Assembly: GCA_029254025.1 (NCBI GenBank)
Contig: JAQWYK010000018.1
Coordinates: forward strand, 1 to 64,000
DNA length: 64,000 bases
Direction of reading: 5' to 3'
Source: Crocinitomicaceae bacterium
GTDB taxonomy: Bacteria > Bacteroidota > Bacteroidia > Flavobacteriales_D > Crocinitomicaceae
In this document: positions 10,301-18,683 of the stretch, piece after piece
Layout: each line of letters opens with the position of its first letter
Position numbering within the stretch: position 1 is the stretch's first letter
Notes under the pieces: generated by a model
What the model was told of the DNA's origin: nothing
The model's database searches: none
Seen by the model: only the letters and a program-made list of their open reading frames with translations
Made by a program: the position numbers and the translations under genes

Positions 10301-12087
10301 GTATCGGTTACAGTATACGTTACTAACGTTGTATCGAGATTGAATAATTGACCACTAGCATCATTGAAGCCAGTAGCTGGGGAGTTTCCAATGGTAGAAC
10401 CTGAGAATGACCAAGTTTGGGAAACGACTGAACAGTTATCGTCGAAAGTAACTACATCGATACCTGTTACTGTTGCGCCACAAATTCCTGGATCATTTGG
10501 AACCACAGTCTCCGCTGGGCAAGATAGGGTAGGGTTTTCATTATCTTCAACAGTTACTGTAAAGGAACAAGTCGATTGATTACCAGAACCATCAGTTAAG
10601 GTATATGTTACCGTCGAAACACCTAAATTAAAGGTCTGATTACTCACGTCATTAAAACCGAATGATGGCGAGCTAGCGCTCGTAGCTCCTGAAATAGACC
10701 AAGTCAACGAATCAAGACTACAATTATCATTAGTTGATACTATAGTTAATCCTGTAACAACAGCATCACAAACCCCCGGATCATTTGAAACTGTAACGTC
10801 CAAAGGACATATCAAAACTGGATTCTCGTTGTCTTCAACAATCACATCAAAAGAACAAGTAGCTGAGTTTCCAGCTGCATCTTCAATAACATAGTTAACC
10901 GTAGAAGTCCCAAGATTGAAGGTTTCACCACTTGCATCATTGATTCCTGTGATTGGTGAAGTTGCAATAGTTGCTCCTGCAATCGTATATGTTTGTAGGG
11001 TAACCGCACAATTATCAGATGTCACAGGGGCGATACCAAAAACATCTGCTGTACATACACCACCATCCGTTGAAACCGTAGTTGGGTTTGCCGGACATGT
11101 TATTTCAGGTAATTCATCATCAATCACTTCCACATCGAATGAAGCACAGGTGGTGGAATTACCGTATATGTCAGAAATAGTATATTGCACAGTTGTTATT
11201 CCGACATTAAATGTTTCTCCACTTGCTGACCCAGTACCTGAGGTAGTCGTTGCACCTGTTAAAGTGTAGGTTGTATCCTGAACCGTACAATTTTCAACTA
11301 TATTAGTTGGGTCAATACCTAATACTGCGGCAGAACATAAACCTAAATCGTTTGAAATCGGGCCTTGATTTGATGGACAATCAAACGTCGGAGCTTCATT
11401 ATCAACTACAATAACGTCTTGTGTACAAGTAACAAAATTACCTGCGTCATCAGTGACAGTCCAGGTAATAGTTGTAGTTCCCACTGGATAATCGCCAACA
11501 GCAGTTGGACCTCCTGTAAAATCATTGGTTATTGTAATTGAAGTACAATTGTCAGTAGCAACAGGCACCCCTGGATCTATATTTGCAGAACACAATCCAG
11601 CATCGTTATTAACAGGCCCAACATCAGAAGGACACGACGTAATTGTTGGATTTTGATTATCTACTACCTCAACAGTTAAGGTGAAAACGGCTACATTCGA
11701 AGGAGTCGCTGCATCATAAAACCTCCATAGTACTGTAGTTATTCCCAAGTTAAAAATCGTTCCAGCCAAAGTGTTTGTAGTTGTTTCTGGCAATACAGTT
11801 GCGCCAAAAAGCTGAAGGGTTTGCTGACTAACCACTGTTGGATATGACGGACATTGATCAAAATAGGTGGGATCCCAATCCACCAATGCAAGAGAATAAT
11901 TCCAGGAACAAAAAGAGGGATCGGCATTAACTACCTGTGCAGATCCATTAGGAATCTGTGCAGATCCAGCCAGATAAATAGGTGGTGTTACGTCGGGTGC
12001 ACATTGAGAATAACTAGCATTATTCACTCCTAGAACACAAACAACAACAAAACTCAAAGAAAATTTTAATAACGTAAAATGTTTCAT
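4354..12087 (-). CDS. Giant secreted HYR-repeat adhesin with type B T9SS C-terminal domain
   Basis: A 2577-residue protein with a signal peptide (residues 1 to about 28). The body is about 24 hyalin-like (HYR) repeats, most of them 95 residues long, each starting CPxDTxV, with a central DNCS and ending TAGNxATCSFEVIVQDT. Then come a Pro-rich linker, one Ig/PKD-like domain with two Cys, and a final 95-residue gliding-motility-associated C-terminal domain (PQGISPNNDGINDFF, ITIFNRWG, PEGTYYYQIVL), the type B T9SS signal. HYR units are beta-sandwiches used in adhesion, often calcium-stabilised. Each repeat has regularly spaced Cys that may form disulfides. With PorP/SprF and OmpA genes downstream, it is most likely a cell-surface filament or gliding adhesin of the SprB type. 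Ligand unknown. Confidence 0.9.
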   Translation of the reverse strand: MKHFTLLKFSLSFVVVCVLGVNNASYSQCAPDVTPPIYLAGSAQIPNGSAQVVNADPSFCSWNYSLALVDWDPTYFDQCPSYPTVVSQQTLQLFGATVLPETTTNTLAGTIFNLGITTVLWRFYDAATPSNVAVFTLTVEVVDNQNPTITSCPSDVGPVNNDAGLCSANIDPGVPVATDNCTSITITNDFTGGPTAVGDYPVGTTTITWTVTDDAGNFVTCTQDVIVVDNEAPTFDCPSNQGPISNDLGLCSAAVLGIDPTNIVENCTVQDTTYTLTGATTTSGTGSASGETFNVGITTVQYTISDIYGNSTTCASFDVEVIDDELPEITCPANPTTVSTDGGVCTADVFGIAPVTSDNCAVTLQTYTIAGATIATSPITGINDASGETFNLGTSTVNYVIEDAAGNSATCSFDVIVEDNENPVLICPLDVTVSNDPGVCDAVVTGLTIVSTNDNCSLDSLTWSISGATSASSPSFGFNDVSNQTFNLGVSTVTYTLTDGSGNQSTCSFTVTVEDNENPTLSCPAETVVPNDPGICGATVTGIDVVTFDDNCSVVSQTWSFSGSTIGNSPATGFNDASGQLFNLDTTLVTYTVTDTSGNTATCSFNVIVQDIEAPIITCPSETVVSNDPGICAAVVNGIAPISTDNCLVIEQTWSFSGATAGNSLATGINDASGSTFNLDTTLVTYVIVDTAGNTATCSFDVIVQDTENPIVTCPSEVVVNVDPGTCEATVNGIAALSTADNCSVISLTWDFTGATTGNSPATGFNDASNSIFNGDTTIVTYTVTDTAGNTGTCSFNVIVIDNEPPTIICPADVVVSNDPLSCGAIVNGIAPVSTDDNCAVTAQLWTFTGSTISASAPTGINDASGEVFNLDTTLVLYEVFDNAGNTASCSFEVVVQDNENPIIDCPNDTVVSNDLGVCDAIVNGIAPIASDNCSIIEQTWSFSGVTSGSSPLTGINDASGNTFNLDTTLVTYIVVDTAGNSATCSFEVIVQDTEVPVVVCPNDTTVLNIDPSTCTAIVNDIAAISLDDNCSVISLTWDLTGATTGSSAPTGFNDASGQLFNQDSTLVTYTVLDTAGNVGTCSFYVITQDTVPPTIICPNDTTVATDAGVCDAIVNGLTPVIDDNCGVEGLSWSMALATVSSSIDPTIINDISGQAFNLDTTVVTYVVSDSSGNTSTCTFEVVVQDTTAPLIICPNDTVVSTDLAVCDAIVNGINPSFIENCTVTDQSWTFAGATSGASALTGINDASGQTFNLDTTLVTYIITDTAGLSSSCSFQVIVEDTISPTVICPSDTVVATDLAVCDAVVNGLTPVFDDNCSVVAQLWDASVATVASSAGVGFNDISGNTFNLDTTIVIYTVVDTSGNTGSCSFQVVVQDTTPPTLTCPNDTTVSTDIAVCDAIVNGINIVAFDDNCTVVSQLWDFSGASVNSSPPVGINDASGQTFSLDTTLVTYTIIDTAGNSASCSFEVIVEDTISPTITCPSDTIVPTDIAVCDAVVNGISPIIDDNCTVVDQLWSFSGSTIGNSAATGINDASGNTFNLDTTIVTYTIIDTAGNSATCSFEVIIQDTISPTIICPNDTIVPTDLAVCDAVVNGLSPIIDDNCSVVDQLWTFSGSTIGNSASNGINDASGNTFNLDTTLVTYTIIDTAGNIATCSFEVIIQDTISPTIICPSDTSVFTSLSSCDAVVNDIAPSIDDNCSTVSLTWTFNGSTVASSSGVGFNDASGETFNLDSTFVTYVVTDTAGNVASCSFNVIVNDSVAPIVICPNDTVVPAEIGVCDAVVNDINVVSSTDNCSVVAHLWEFSGSTVNSSAVVGFNDASGQTFNLDTTLVTYTIIDTAGNSASCSFEVIVQDTIAPILVCPNDTLVSTDLAVCDAIVTNINVISSSDNCSIVDQLWAFSGATSGNSPSNGINDASGQTFNLDTTLVTYTVVDTAGNTASCSFEIIVEDTISPSIICPSDTIVYASLVTCDTDVNGLTPVIDDNCTVVDQFWSFVGSTVNDSPLTGINDASGEVFNLDTTVVTYVIVDTAGNSASCSFEVIVQDTVAPVLTCPADTLVGSDPGLCAAIVNGLELAVFENCSYSSQTWVIGGATIDTSAISGINDVSGTLFNTGTSIITYTVVDTVGNTASCQFEVNVEDVEAPVVICPADTLVYTDPGLCETNVFGIDTVGVSDNCSTIAVLWTISGATVDTSAAFGFNDVSGHVFFGGTNTVTYAGVDAQGNVGTCSFEVTVLDTVPPVIICPFIDTIVYSTATDCGVEVFWAEPVATDNCSFNVTSSDTSGTFFPVGLSTVTYVVTDLGGNTDQCSFEIDVLDTVIPIILGLPTDTLVFCEFDTVTWDLPLIDEACPNVVVTSTSDPGIELPTGYTTVTYNAEDASGNLANPVSFVVYVHPLPTPAEFSIYDVIACESDPFDVSITNYNENFFYDWIYDTNILLQNDSIYNVYFAESSQTGIYDVVVTGDYGCQNVSSFNVTIDLCEISVPQGISPNNDGINDFFVIDNILAYPETEITIFNRWGAKVYENNNYQNEWSGQSQNVMNVGGDQLPEGTYYYQIVLGGFDNTPDKGKLYTGYVYLKR
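4910..11640 (-). repeat. Tandem coding repeats (about 24 HYR units, mostly 285 bp)
   Basis: The adhesin gene is built of in-frame tandem units; 21 consecutive units are close to 95 codons. Periodicity is visible as recurring blocks on the plus strand, for example the ATTTCCAATAGTTGATCC block at 7231 and again 285 bp later at 7516. Units at the N-terminal end and the last two are more divergent, while the central ones are most alike, as expected from internal duplication. Such an array can lose or gain units by recombination and is hard to assemble from short reads. Confidence 0.85.
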
Positions 12088-12272
12088 ATTATAGTTTTAA
12101 ATAAAAATCGAATACCGTTTATTACAGAATTCAACATGACTTGTACTTAATTTTCTAAAAAAGGTTACAACTTTTCACGAAGTAACAATTTTTTTTTAAC
12201 AATTCCGGCATTAATTATTAAAAAGTCATTGTTGATAATGGGATTCATACGATTGTAAATAGAGTCAACTAA

Positions 12273-13181
12273 TTACTTGATTTTGGCACAAAGACTCACC
12301 CAATCAATATCTTTTTTTAGCCAGGAAAGGGTTTTTTCTTCTTCAGAGTTCAAAGGTGTTTTAAAATCATACACCCATGACGCTGTCTCAGGAAGACTCA
12401 TTAAGATAGATTCGATGCGCCCCCCTGTCTTCAAACCAAATTGGGTCCCTCGATCATTTACTAGATTAAACTCAACATATCTTCCTCTTCTCAAGTTACG
12501 CCACTTTATATGTTCTTCCGAGTACTCTTTGGATACACCTATTTCATATTGGTGCTCATAGAGCCGTGCAAACACATCTCCCAGGTCAAGAGAAAACTGC
12601 AACAATTGTTCTTTAGATATTTCTTCTGTAGCTTTTTGATGGTCGTAAAAAACCCCTCCTACTCCACGTGTTTCATTGCGGTGAGGAATGAAAAAATAAT
12701 CATCCGCCCATACTTTGAATTTTTGATAGAATTCCGGGTGATATTTATCACATATCTCTTTCAGACCTTGATGAAATATCCCAGCTTGTTTGGGATTTAC
12801 ATAATGTGGTGTCATATCAATCCCACCACCAAACCAATAATCGCCTTCGTCCAATTGGAAGTACCGCACATTCATGTGCATGATAGGCACAAAAGGGTGA
12901 TGCGGATGAAGTACAATGGAAACACCTGTCGCGTAAAATGAATCTCCATCCATTTTCAACTGCTTCTTCATAAGGTCGGTCACAGGACCATATACCTCAG
13001 AAAAATTCACCCCCCCTTTTTCAAATACTCCACCATGCGAAATGATACGGGTTCGGCCTCCTCCACCCTCTTCTCTTTTCCAAAGATCTTCTTGGAACAC
13101 ACTACGCCCATCGAGCTTCTCCAAGCGAGCACAAATACGGTTTTGAAGGGCCTGAAATTCCTGTGCGATTTTATTCTTCAT
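12273..13181 (-). CDS. hemF: Oxygen-dependent coproporphyrinogen III oxidase
   Basis: A 302-residue protein matching HemF along its length: WKREEGGGGRTRI, GVNFSEVYG, ATGVSIVLHPHHPFVPIMHMNVRYF, WFGGGIDMTPHY and RGRYVEFNLVNDRGTQFGLKTGGRIESILMSLP. It converts coproporphyrinogen III to protoporphyrinogen IX with O2, so haem synthesis here has an aerobic route. The usual His and Asp metal/active-site residues in the LHPHHP and GGIDMTP motifs are present. It is the last gene of a guaA-LysM-hemF series; its start overlaps the end of the preceding gene by 11 bp. Haem synthesis is also represented by hemL at the right end of the window. Confidence 0.96.
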   Translation of the reverse strand: MKNKIAQEFQALQNRICARLEKLDGRSVFQEDLWKREEGGGGRTRIISHGGVFEKGGVNFSEVYGPVTDLMKKQLKMDGDSFYATGVSIVLHPHHPFVPIMHMNVRYFQLDEGDYWFGGGIDMTPHYVNPKQAGIFHQGLKEICDKYHPEFYQKFKVWADDYFFIPHRNETRGVGGVFYDHQKATEEISKEQLLQFSLDLGDVFARLYEHQYEIGVSKEYSEEHIKWRNLRRGRYVEFNLVNDRGTQFGLKTGGRIESILMSLPETASWVYDFKTPLNSEEEKTLSWLKKDIDWVSLCAKIK

Positions 13182-15024
13182 CCGATACTGTTACGGTTGA
13201 ACTTTTTACAATATCAACTAGTTTTAGTTGAAATTCATCCTGGCGGACAATAAAAACTGATTTATTTTCCCAACCTTGACCGGCGCCAATTTGGTCCATC
13301 TGAAAGCTATTCATTACCCCCGAGTTCAGCTCGCGTTGCAATAATAGGCTTGCTAATTGATGCAATGTTACATCGTACCCTTGGATAGAATAACGTGAAC
13401 CATCTGAATTATACTTTGCACGATATTGACGTTGAAAGGTGATATACTCAGGAGTTGCTTCATCCACTTTAGTAGTATTCGCTAAGTGTAACTTATAACG
13501 ATTCTTGTAATAACTATTTAACGGTTCAATATTTAACCATGCACGTGTACCAAAAGCAATAACGTCAGACTTCCCATGAGCCGTAGAGCTGTTGCGCGCC
13601 GCATTTAAAGTATTGATGAAGTTCATCACTGACTGTACATTATCCGTGAGGTTAACAAAAATATTTAACGTGTCTAAATCGAATGATCTCGCCAAATCTC
13701 TCCCTGAAGAAGATCCTGTAAATGTTTTTTTAATTGGTCGATTCGCGACACCCTTGGGAATATTGCGCATATATTCCGCCATAAATACTTCTAGTCGCTC
13801 TGCTTCGTCTTTTTGACCCGTTTGAACCAGAACAACGTTATCATCCCAATGATTCTGCGCTAAAAATGCCGCCATTCCACGAATTAATGTAATATCCGAA
13901 GGTACAGTAGCATGCGCATATGGATTATCTCTTAATGTTGATGTTGCAACGGCAGCAGGAAGAATAATGTGCTTTTTAGAACTGCGTGCCCAGGAACTTA
14001 CAATCTCAATATTTTTAGGGAATATAGGACCAATAACAATATCGGCATTTGCCACACGATCATTATCTAAAAGTGCTTTAGTAATTGATTCACTTGCTTC
14101 CGTATCGAAAACATTGACCTCAGCCACAAGTCCTAGTTTTTTTAATGAATCTAATGCTAGTTCGACACCCATGTAGAAGTCTAACGCAATTTCAGAGATA
14201 GAATTTAAGCGTGTATTATCATCCACAATCCCACTAATTATAGCATTATTCGAATTTATTTTAAAGGGCAAAAGTACGGCAATCGAATACGTCTCTTTTG
14301 GTTGAAGCAATTGAACAGGCGGTTGAACCAATGAACTAGTATCAATCGGTTTAACGGCCACTTGGGAAACACGTTCTTTTTTCAAAGGAATTATCAGTAC
14401 ATCGCCAGGTGCAATTTTATTACGTTGGATTTTATTGACTTCGGTGAGCACTTCAACTTCAACCATAAAGCGTTTCGAGATCGAATAAAGAGTTTCGCCT
14501 TGCTTTACGGTATATTGAACTATGCTGTCGTCAAAAGCAATCTGGTGCACTGTTGTATCCTCGCGGGAAATTTGTTGAGAAAGAGCACCCTGAGACTCTT
14601 CAACACTTGATGTAGCAGGAACAATTATTTCCTGATCAATTTTAAGTCCTTGTTCAGCCTCAGGATTCAGATCCAGTAAACGTTCTACCGTACACTTATA
14701 TGTTCTTGAAATACCAAACAAAGTCTCTCCAGGAGCCACTCGATGTATCGAAGTTGCAGATAGATCAGCCTGTTCTGTTTCAGTAGGAATGAGCAATCGT
14801 TGACCAACTTGAAGTCCCTCAGATGCCGACGGGTTAACTTCAATTATTTTTTCAACAGGAACATCATAGAGTCGCTGAAGACCAAATAACGTATTGCCAG
14901 CTTCCACGATGTGAATGCGGAATACTTTTCCGTTAACGGTCTCTCTCCCTAATTCTTGGGCAAAATTTTGGCTCCAAAAAAACAAGGCAACAACTATTCC
15001 TAATACCCCTCTCATTATTCCCAT
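13171..15024 (-). CDS. LysM triple-repeat protein with periplasmic-binding-fold domain
   Basis: A 617-residue exported protein. After a signal peptide (about 1-22) come three LysM peptidoglycan-binding repeats, about 33-70, 76-119 and 149-193, each with a G(E/N)TLFGxxRxY or [11 protein letters not shown] core and a closing LLIP/IIVP. From about residue 225 to the end the sequence follows the type I periplasmic-binding/amino-acid-receptor fold ([57 protein letters not shown]). I infer a wall-bound periplasmic sensor or amidase regulator of the LpoA-like kind, but no partner is visible. It overlaps guaA by 10 bp upstream and hemF by 11 bp downstream, so all three are translated from one message. 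Confidence 0.85.
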   Translation of the reverse strand: MGIMRGVLGIVVALFFWSQNFAQELGRETVNGKVFRIHIVEAGNTLFGLQRLYDVPVEKIIEVNPSASEGLQVGQRLLIPTETEQADLSATSIHRVAPGETLFGISRTYKCTVERLLDLNPEAEQGLKIDQEIIVPATSSVEESQGALSQQISREDTTVHQIAFDDSIVQYTVKQGETLYSISKRFMVEVEVLTEVNKIQRNKIAPGDVLIIPLKKERVSQVAVKPIDTSSLVQPPVQLLQPKETYSIAVLLPFKINSNNAIISGIVDDNTRLNSISEIALDFYMGVELALDSLKKLGLVAEVNVFDTEASESITKALLDNDRVANADIVIGPIFPKNIEIVSSWARSSKKHIILPAAVATSTLRDNPYAHATVPSDITLIRGMAAFLAQNHWDDNVVLVQTGQKDEAERLEVFMAEYMRNIPKGVANRPIKKTFTGSSSGRDLARSFDLDTLNIFVNLTDNVQSVMNFINTLNAARNSSTAHGKSDVIAFGTRAWLNIEPLNSYYKNRYKLHLANTTKVDEATPEYITFQRQYRAKYNSDGSRYSIQGYDVTLHQLASLLLQRELNSGVMNSFQMDQIGAGQGWENKSVFIVRQDEFQLKLVDIVKSSTVTVSDEE

Positions 15025-16547
15025 TCTATAGTTGCAGGTGGCTTAGAACTGATGTCGTATGTTACGCGATTGATCCCTTTTACCTGATTAATAATCTTAT
15101 TCGATATTTTGGCTAAAAATTCATAAGGTAAGTGACACCAATCTGCTGTCATACCATCTGTAGAAGAAACAGCTCTTAACGCTACAGCATTCTCATACGT
15201 TCTTTCGTCCCCCATCACTCCAACAGATTGAACTGGTAAGAAAATAGCACCAGCTTGCCAAACGTCATTATAAAGCCCTGCTTCTTTTAATCCATTGATA
15301 AAAATGTGATCTACTTCTTGCAGGATGCGCACGCGCTCAGCAGTAACTTCCCCTAAAATACGGATACCTAAACCAGGCCCAGGAAACGGATGGCGTCCTA
15401 AAATAGCTGGCGAAATATCCAATGATTTCCCAACTCTTCGCACCTCATCCTTAAACAACAAACGGAGTGGTTCAACCACTTGTAATTTCATGTAATCTGG
15501 TAAACCACCGACGTTATGATGTGATTTTATGGTAGCAGACGGGCCACCTGAAACAGAAACTGATTCAATCACGTCTGGGTAAATCGTACCCTGTCCTAAC
15601 CATTTTGCGTTTTCCACTTTTTTCGATTCTTCGTCGAACACGTCTACAAAGACTTTGCCAATTGCTTTTCGCTTCAATTCTGGATCGGTTAGTCCATTAA
15701 GGGCGGCGTAAAACTGCTGAGAGGCATCCACCCCTTTCACGTTCAGCCCCATGCCTTTATAACTTTCGAGTACATCATTGAATTCATTTTTACGTAACAA
15801 TCCGTTATTTACGAAAATACAATGAAGATGGTCACCAATAGCTTTGTGTAAAAGAACTGCTGCAACAGAAGAATCCACTCCTCCTGAAAGCCCTAAAATA
15901 ACTTTATCTGAACCAATTTTATTTTTTAAGTCTTCAACCGTTGTTTCCACAAACGCATCAGGAGTCCATTCTTGGTGACAACCACAAATGTCCACCACAA
16001 AATTTTGAATCAATTGCTTTCCGTCTGTCGAATGATAGACTTCAGGATGAAATTGAATTCCATAGGTTTGTTCACCCAATATTTGATATCCAGCAACGCG
16101 CACATCCTCTGTACTCGCAATACATTCAAAACTGGAAGGAATAGATTTAATCGTATCTCCATGAGACATCCATACTTGAGAATGTTGCCCAACCCCCTTT
16201 AACAATTCGTTGTCGTCATTCACGAAACTCAGGTTAGCACGACCATATTCTCGAATTTCAGAAGGAGCTACTTCTCCACCAAAGTTTTGAGCCATGAACT
16301 GAGCACCAAAACACACTCCCAATAAGGGCAAACTCCCTTTGAAAGCTGTTAAATCAGGCTTAGGTGAAGAGGAATCACGGACCGAAAACGGACTTCCGGA
16401 AAGAATTACACCTTTGATATTTGGAGTGATCTCTGGACACTTGTTCCAAGGATGGATTTCGCTGTAAACATTAAGCTCACGTATTCTTCTCGCAATCAAC
16501 TGCGTATACTGAGAACCGAAATCGAGGATTAAAATCATTTCTTGCAT
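15015..16547 (-). CDS. guaA: GMP synthase (glutamine-hydrolysing)
   Basis: A 510-residue two-domain enzyme that converts XMP to GMP. The class I glutamine amidotransferase domain has the nucleophile Cys79 (GVCFGAQ) and His166/Glu168 (FHPEV); the ATP-pyrophosphatase domain has the PP-loop SGGVDSS at 220-226; the C-terminal dimerisation domain ends in PPATIEWE. The length and the [15 protein letters not shown] start fit the flavobacterial enzymes, so I keep the first ATG. That ATG lies only 5 bp after a TATCTTTG promoter box, which suggests a leaderless transcript. It heads the guaA-LysM-hemF series, and purC is the next gene upstream on the same strand. Confidence 0.97.
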   Translation of the reverse strand: MQEMILILDFGSQYTQLIARRIRELNVYSEIHPWNKCPEITPNIKGVILSGSPFSVRDSSSPKPDLTAFKGSLPLLGVCFGAQFMAQNFGGEVAPSEIREYGRANLSFVNDDNELLKGVGQHSQVWMSHGDTIKSIPSSFECIASTEDVRVAGYQILGEQTYGIQFHPEVYHSTDGKQLIQNFVVDICGCHQEWTPDAFVETTVEDLKNKIGSDKVILGLSGGVDSSVAAVLLHKAIGDHLHCIFVNNGLLRKNEFNDVLESYKGMGLNVKGVDASQQFYAALNGLTDPELKRKAIGKVFVDVFDEESKKVENAKWLGQGTIYPDVIESVSVSGGPSATIKSHHNVGGLPDYMKLQVVEPLRLLFKDEVRRVGKSLDISPAILGRHPFPGPGLGIRILGEVTAERVRILQEVDHIFINGLKEAGLYNDVWQAGAIFLPVQSVGVMGDERTYENAVALRAVSSTDGMTADWCHLPYEFLAKISNKIINQVKGINRVTYDISSKPPATIEWE

Positions 16548-16552
16548 GGCGA

Positions 16553-16560
16553 CAAAGATA
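16553..16560 (-). promoter_or_regulatory. -7 promoter box of guaA (TATCTTTG)
   Basis: A perfect Bacteroidota -7 element TAnnTTTG on the minus strand, with its G only 5 bp before the guaA ATG. I see no clear TTG -33 element at the usual distance. Confidence 0.6.
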
Positions 16561-16676
16561 ATACAACCTGCTTTTATAGAAGGCTATATGGCACGAAAAA
16601 GAATAAACAATAAATGTTAACAGCTCTTTTCGGTCAATCCTGTTTATCAAACCACTTGAAACAACTCTAGTTTAGA

Positions 16677-17636
16677 CTATACCAGTTTATTGTCTTTCAG
16701 AAAATCAACCGTGTTTTGAAAAATACGTGCATTGATTTCTGAATTATCAACCCGCTCGAATGCATCTCCGGTAATCACCTCGTACAATTCGATGTAACGA
16801 TCCGTAACAACCTCTAAGAAATCGTCCGGCATAAAGGGCATTTGCTGACCTTCAAGTCCTTGAAAACCATTCTCAATTAACCATTGGCGCACAAATTCCT
16901 TGCTCAACTGTCGCTGCGCTTCCCCTTTCTGCTGGCGCTCTTCATAACCTTCAGCATAAAAGTAACGAGAAGAATCAGGCGTATGAATTTCATCCATTAA
17001 CATGATTTCACCATTGCGGAATCCAAATTCATATTTCGTATCTACGAGTATTAACCCTCTCTCTGCAGCCATCTCCGTACCACGTTGAAACAACGCTCGC
17101 GTAATTCGCTCCAATTCGGAGTAAGTCTGCTCATCTAAAATCTCTTTTGCAATAATGTCTTCTCTAGAAATATCTTCATCGTGACCTTCATCTGCTTTTG
17201 TGGCTGGAGTAATTATCGGCTCTGGAAATGCCTGACTCTCAACCATTCCATCTGGCATAGTTACACCACACAACACTCTTTTTCCCGCCCGATATTCTCT
17301 CCAGGCGTGACCAGTCAAGTATCCTCGAATGACCATCTCAATCCGGATTGGCTCACAGCGATAGCCAACTGCTACATTCGGATCTGGAATACCGATTAAC
17401 CAATTCGGAACAATATCGCGCGTGGCATCTAAAAATAGTGTTGCCACTTTGTTTAGCACTTGTCCCTTGTAAGGAATTCCTTTCGGGAGAATATGATCGA
17501 ACGCAGAAATTCTATCCGAGGCAATCATTACAAGGTATTCCTCGCCAATCGAGTATACATCTCTCACTTTTCCGTGATAGACATTTGTTTGGTTCGGGAA
17601 GTTAAATTCAGAGCTGGTAATACTGTTATTCTTCAT
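16677..17636 (-). CDS. purC: SAICAR synthase (phosphoribosylaminoimidazole-succinocarboxamide synthase)
   Basis: A 319-residue enzyme of the long PurC type. It joins aspartate to CAIR in purine synthesis. Recognisable parts: [28 protein letters not shown], the [19 protein letters not shown] segment, [13 protein letters not shown] and [14 protein letters not shown]. The ATG overlaps the end of phoH by 11 bp, so the two are co-transcribed, and guaA lies just downstream on the same strand, giving two purine genes side by side. Confidence 0.97.
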   Translation of the reverse strand: MKNNSITSSEFNFPNQTNVYHGKVRDVYSIGEEYLVMIASDRISAFDHILPKGIPYKGQVLNKVATLFLDATRDIVPNWLIGIPDPNVAVGYRCEPIRIEMVIRGYLTGHAWREYRAGKRVLCGVTMPDGMVESQAFPEPIITPATKADEGHDEDISREDIIAKEILDEQTYSELERITRALFQRGTEMAAERGLILVDTKYEFGFRNGEIMLMDEIHTPDSSRYFYAEGYEERQQKGEAQRQLSKEFVRQWLIENGFQGLEGQQMPFMPDDFLEVVTDRYIELYEVITGDAFERVDNSEINARIFQNTVDFLKDNKLV

Positions 17637-18573
17637 GGTCTAATTTATCAAAAGCTTCAATTATTTTCTTTACTAAGTTGTGACGAATCACATCGTTTTT
17701 ATTTAATCGCACAACGGCAATTTCCTCAATATGGGAAAGATGATCGATGGCATATGCTAATCCTGATTTCTGTTTACGGGGTAAATCAACTTGAGACATA
17801 TCCCCTGTAATGATGAAATTAGCCGACATTCCCATACGCGTTAAGAACATCCGCATTTGGGCTACTGTGGCATTTTGAGCTTCGTCTAAAATCACAAATG
17901 CTTTGTCGAGTGTTCGACCTCTCATGAATGCCAAAGGTGCAATTTCAATTACTCCTAATTCAATCAAATCTGCTAATTTTTCTGGTGGAATCATATCGCG
18001 CAGAGCATCATACAACGGCATCATGTAAGGATCCAACTTCTCTTTCATGTCTCCAGGAAGAAAACCTAAATTCTCCCCTGCTTCAACAGCCGGACGTGTT
18101 AGGATAATTCTTCTTACCTCCTTAGCTTTCAAAGCACGTACGGCACACGCCACAGCTGTATATGTTTTTCCCGTTCCTGCAGGGCCGACAGCGAAAACCA
18201 TATCAAACTTATTCACTGCAGAAACCAGTTTCCGTTGATTGAATGTTTTGGCTTTTACCTTAATCCCTCCATTTCCATGCACCAGAATTTCAGAACCATC
18301 ATCCGAGAGTATTTGAACAGCGTCCTCCACCATCAAATTATCTATATTGCTTTCTGTGAGTCCTTTGTGCTTGCGGATATGTAATACCAACGCGTCTATC
18401 TTTTGCTCGAAAGCCTCAATAATTTCAGCATCACCGTTTACGGTAATCACGCTTCCTCTAGCGACAATTTTTAGACTTGGAAAGTAATTTTTGATGAGTT
18501 TAAGCTTGGAATTGTTCACTCCAAATAACTCAATTGGGTTGATTCCCTCAATTTCTATTTTCGTTTCTTGCAA
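17626..18573 (-). CDS. phoH: PhoH-family ATPase
   Basis: A 315-residue cytoplasmic P-loop ATPase. An N-terminal KH-like segment (about 1-70) precedes the PhoH domain with Walker A GPAGTGKT (130-137), Walker B ILDEAQN (228-234) and [11 protein letters not shown] before it. The family is linked to RNA metabolism and phosphate stress, but the cellular role in Bacteroidota is not settled. It is the first gene of phoH-purC and is divergently transcribed from the SAM hydrolase gene with a shared 110-bp promoter region. Confidence 0.92.
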   Translation of the reverse strand: MQETKIEIEGINPIELFGVNNSKLKLIKNYFPSLKIVARGSVITVNGDAEIIEAFEQKIDALVLHIRKHKGLTESNIDNLMVEDAVQILSDDGSEILVHGNGGIKVKAKTFNQRKLVSAVNKFDMVFAVGPAGTGKTYTAVACAVRALKAKEVRRIILTRPAVEAGENLGFLPGDMKEKLDPYMMPLYDALRDMIPPEKLADLIELGVIEIAPLAFMRGRTLDKAFVILDEAQNATVAQMRMFLTRMGMSANFIITGDMSQVDLPRKQKSGLAYAIDHLSHIEEIAVVRLNKNDVIRHNLVKKIIEAFDKLDHEE

Positions 18574-18613
18574 TCGAATCTGAATTAGGTTCTACTATCT
18601 AAAAAATTAACCT

Positions 18614-18633
18614 TATTTTTGAGCTCAAAATTA
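18614..18633. promoter_or_regulatory. Divergent promoter with a palindrome between phoH and SAM hydrolase
   Basis: A plus-strand box TATTTTTG (18614-18621) and a minus-strand box TAATTTTG (18626-18633) flank GAGCTC, making a perfect 14-bp palindrome TTTTGAGCTCAAAA. If both boxes work, the two start sites would cross each other by about ten bases. I find no good -33 element for either. Confidence 0.4.
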
Positions 18634-18683
18634 GAAATTATTAGCAATAATTAGTAGAACTCACCAAGGGATTTTTCCAACCT

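Noticed and set aside
4949-11269. A series of plus-strand open frames of 66-165 codons opposite the HYR adhesin gene
   Set aside because: They recur with the 285-bp repeat period and share the same composition; they are antisense shadows of a repetitive gene, with Ser/Thr/Val-rich nonsense translations.
4910-11640. Regular DNA periodicity considered as a CRISPR array or satellite
   Set aside because: The 285-bp unit is an in-frame protein repeat with no short palindromic repeat and spacer pattern, and no cas genes are nearby.
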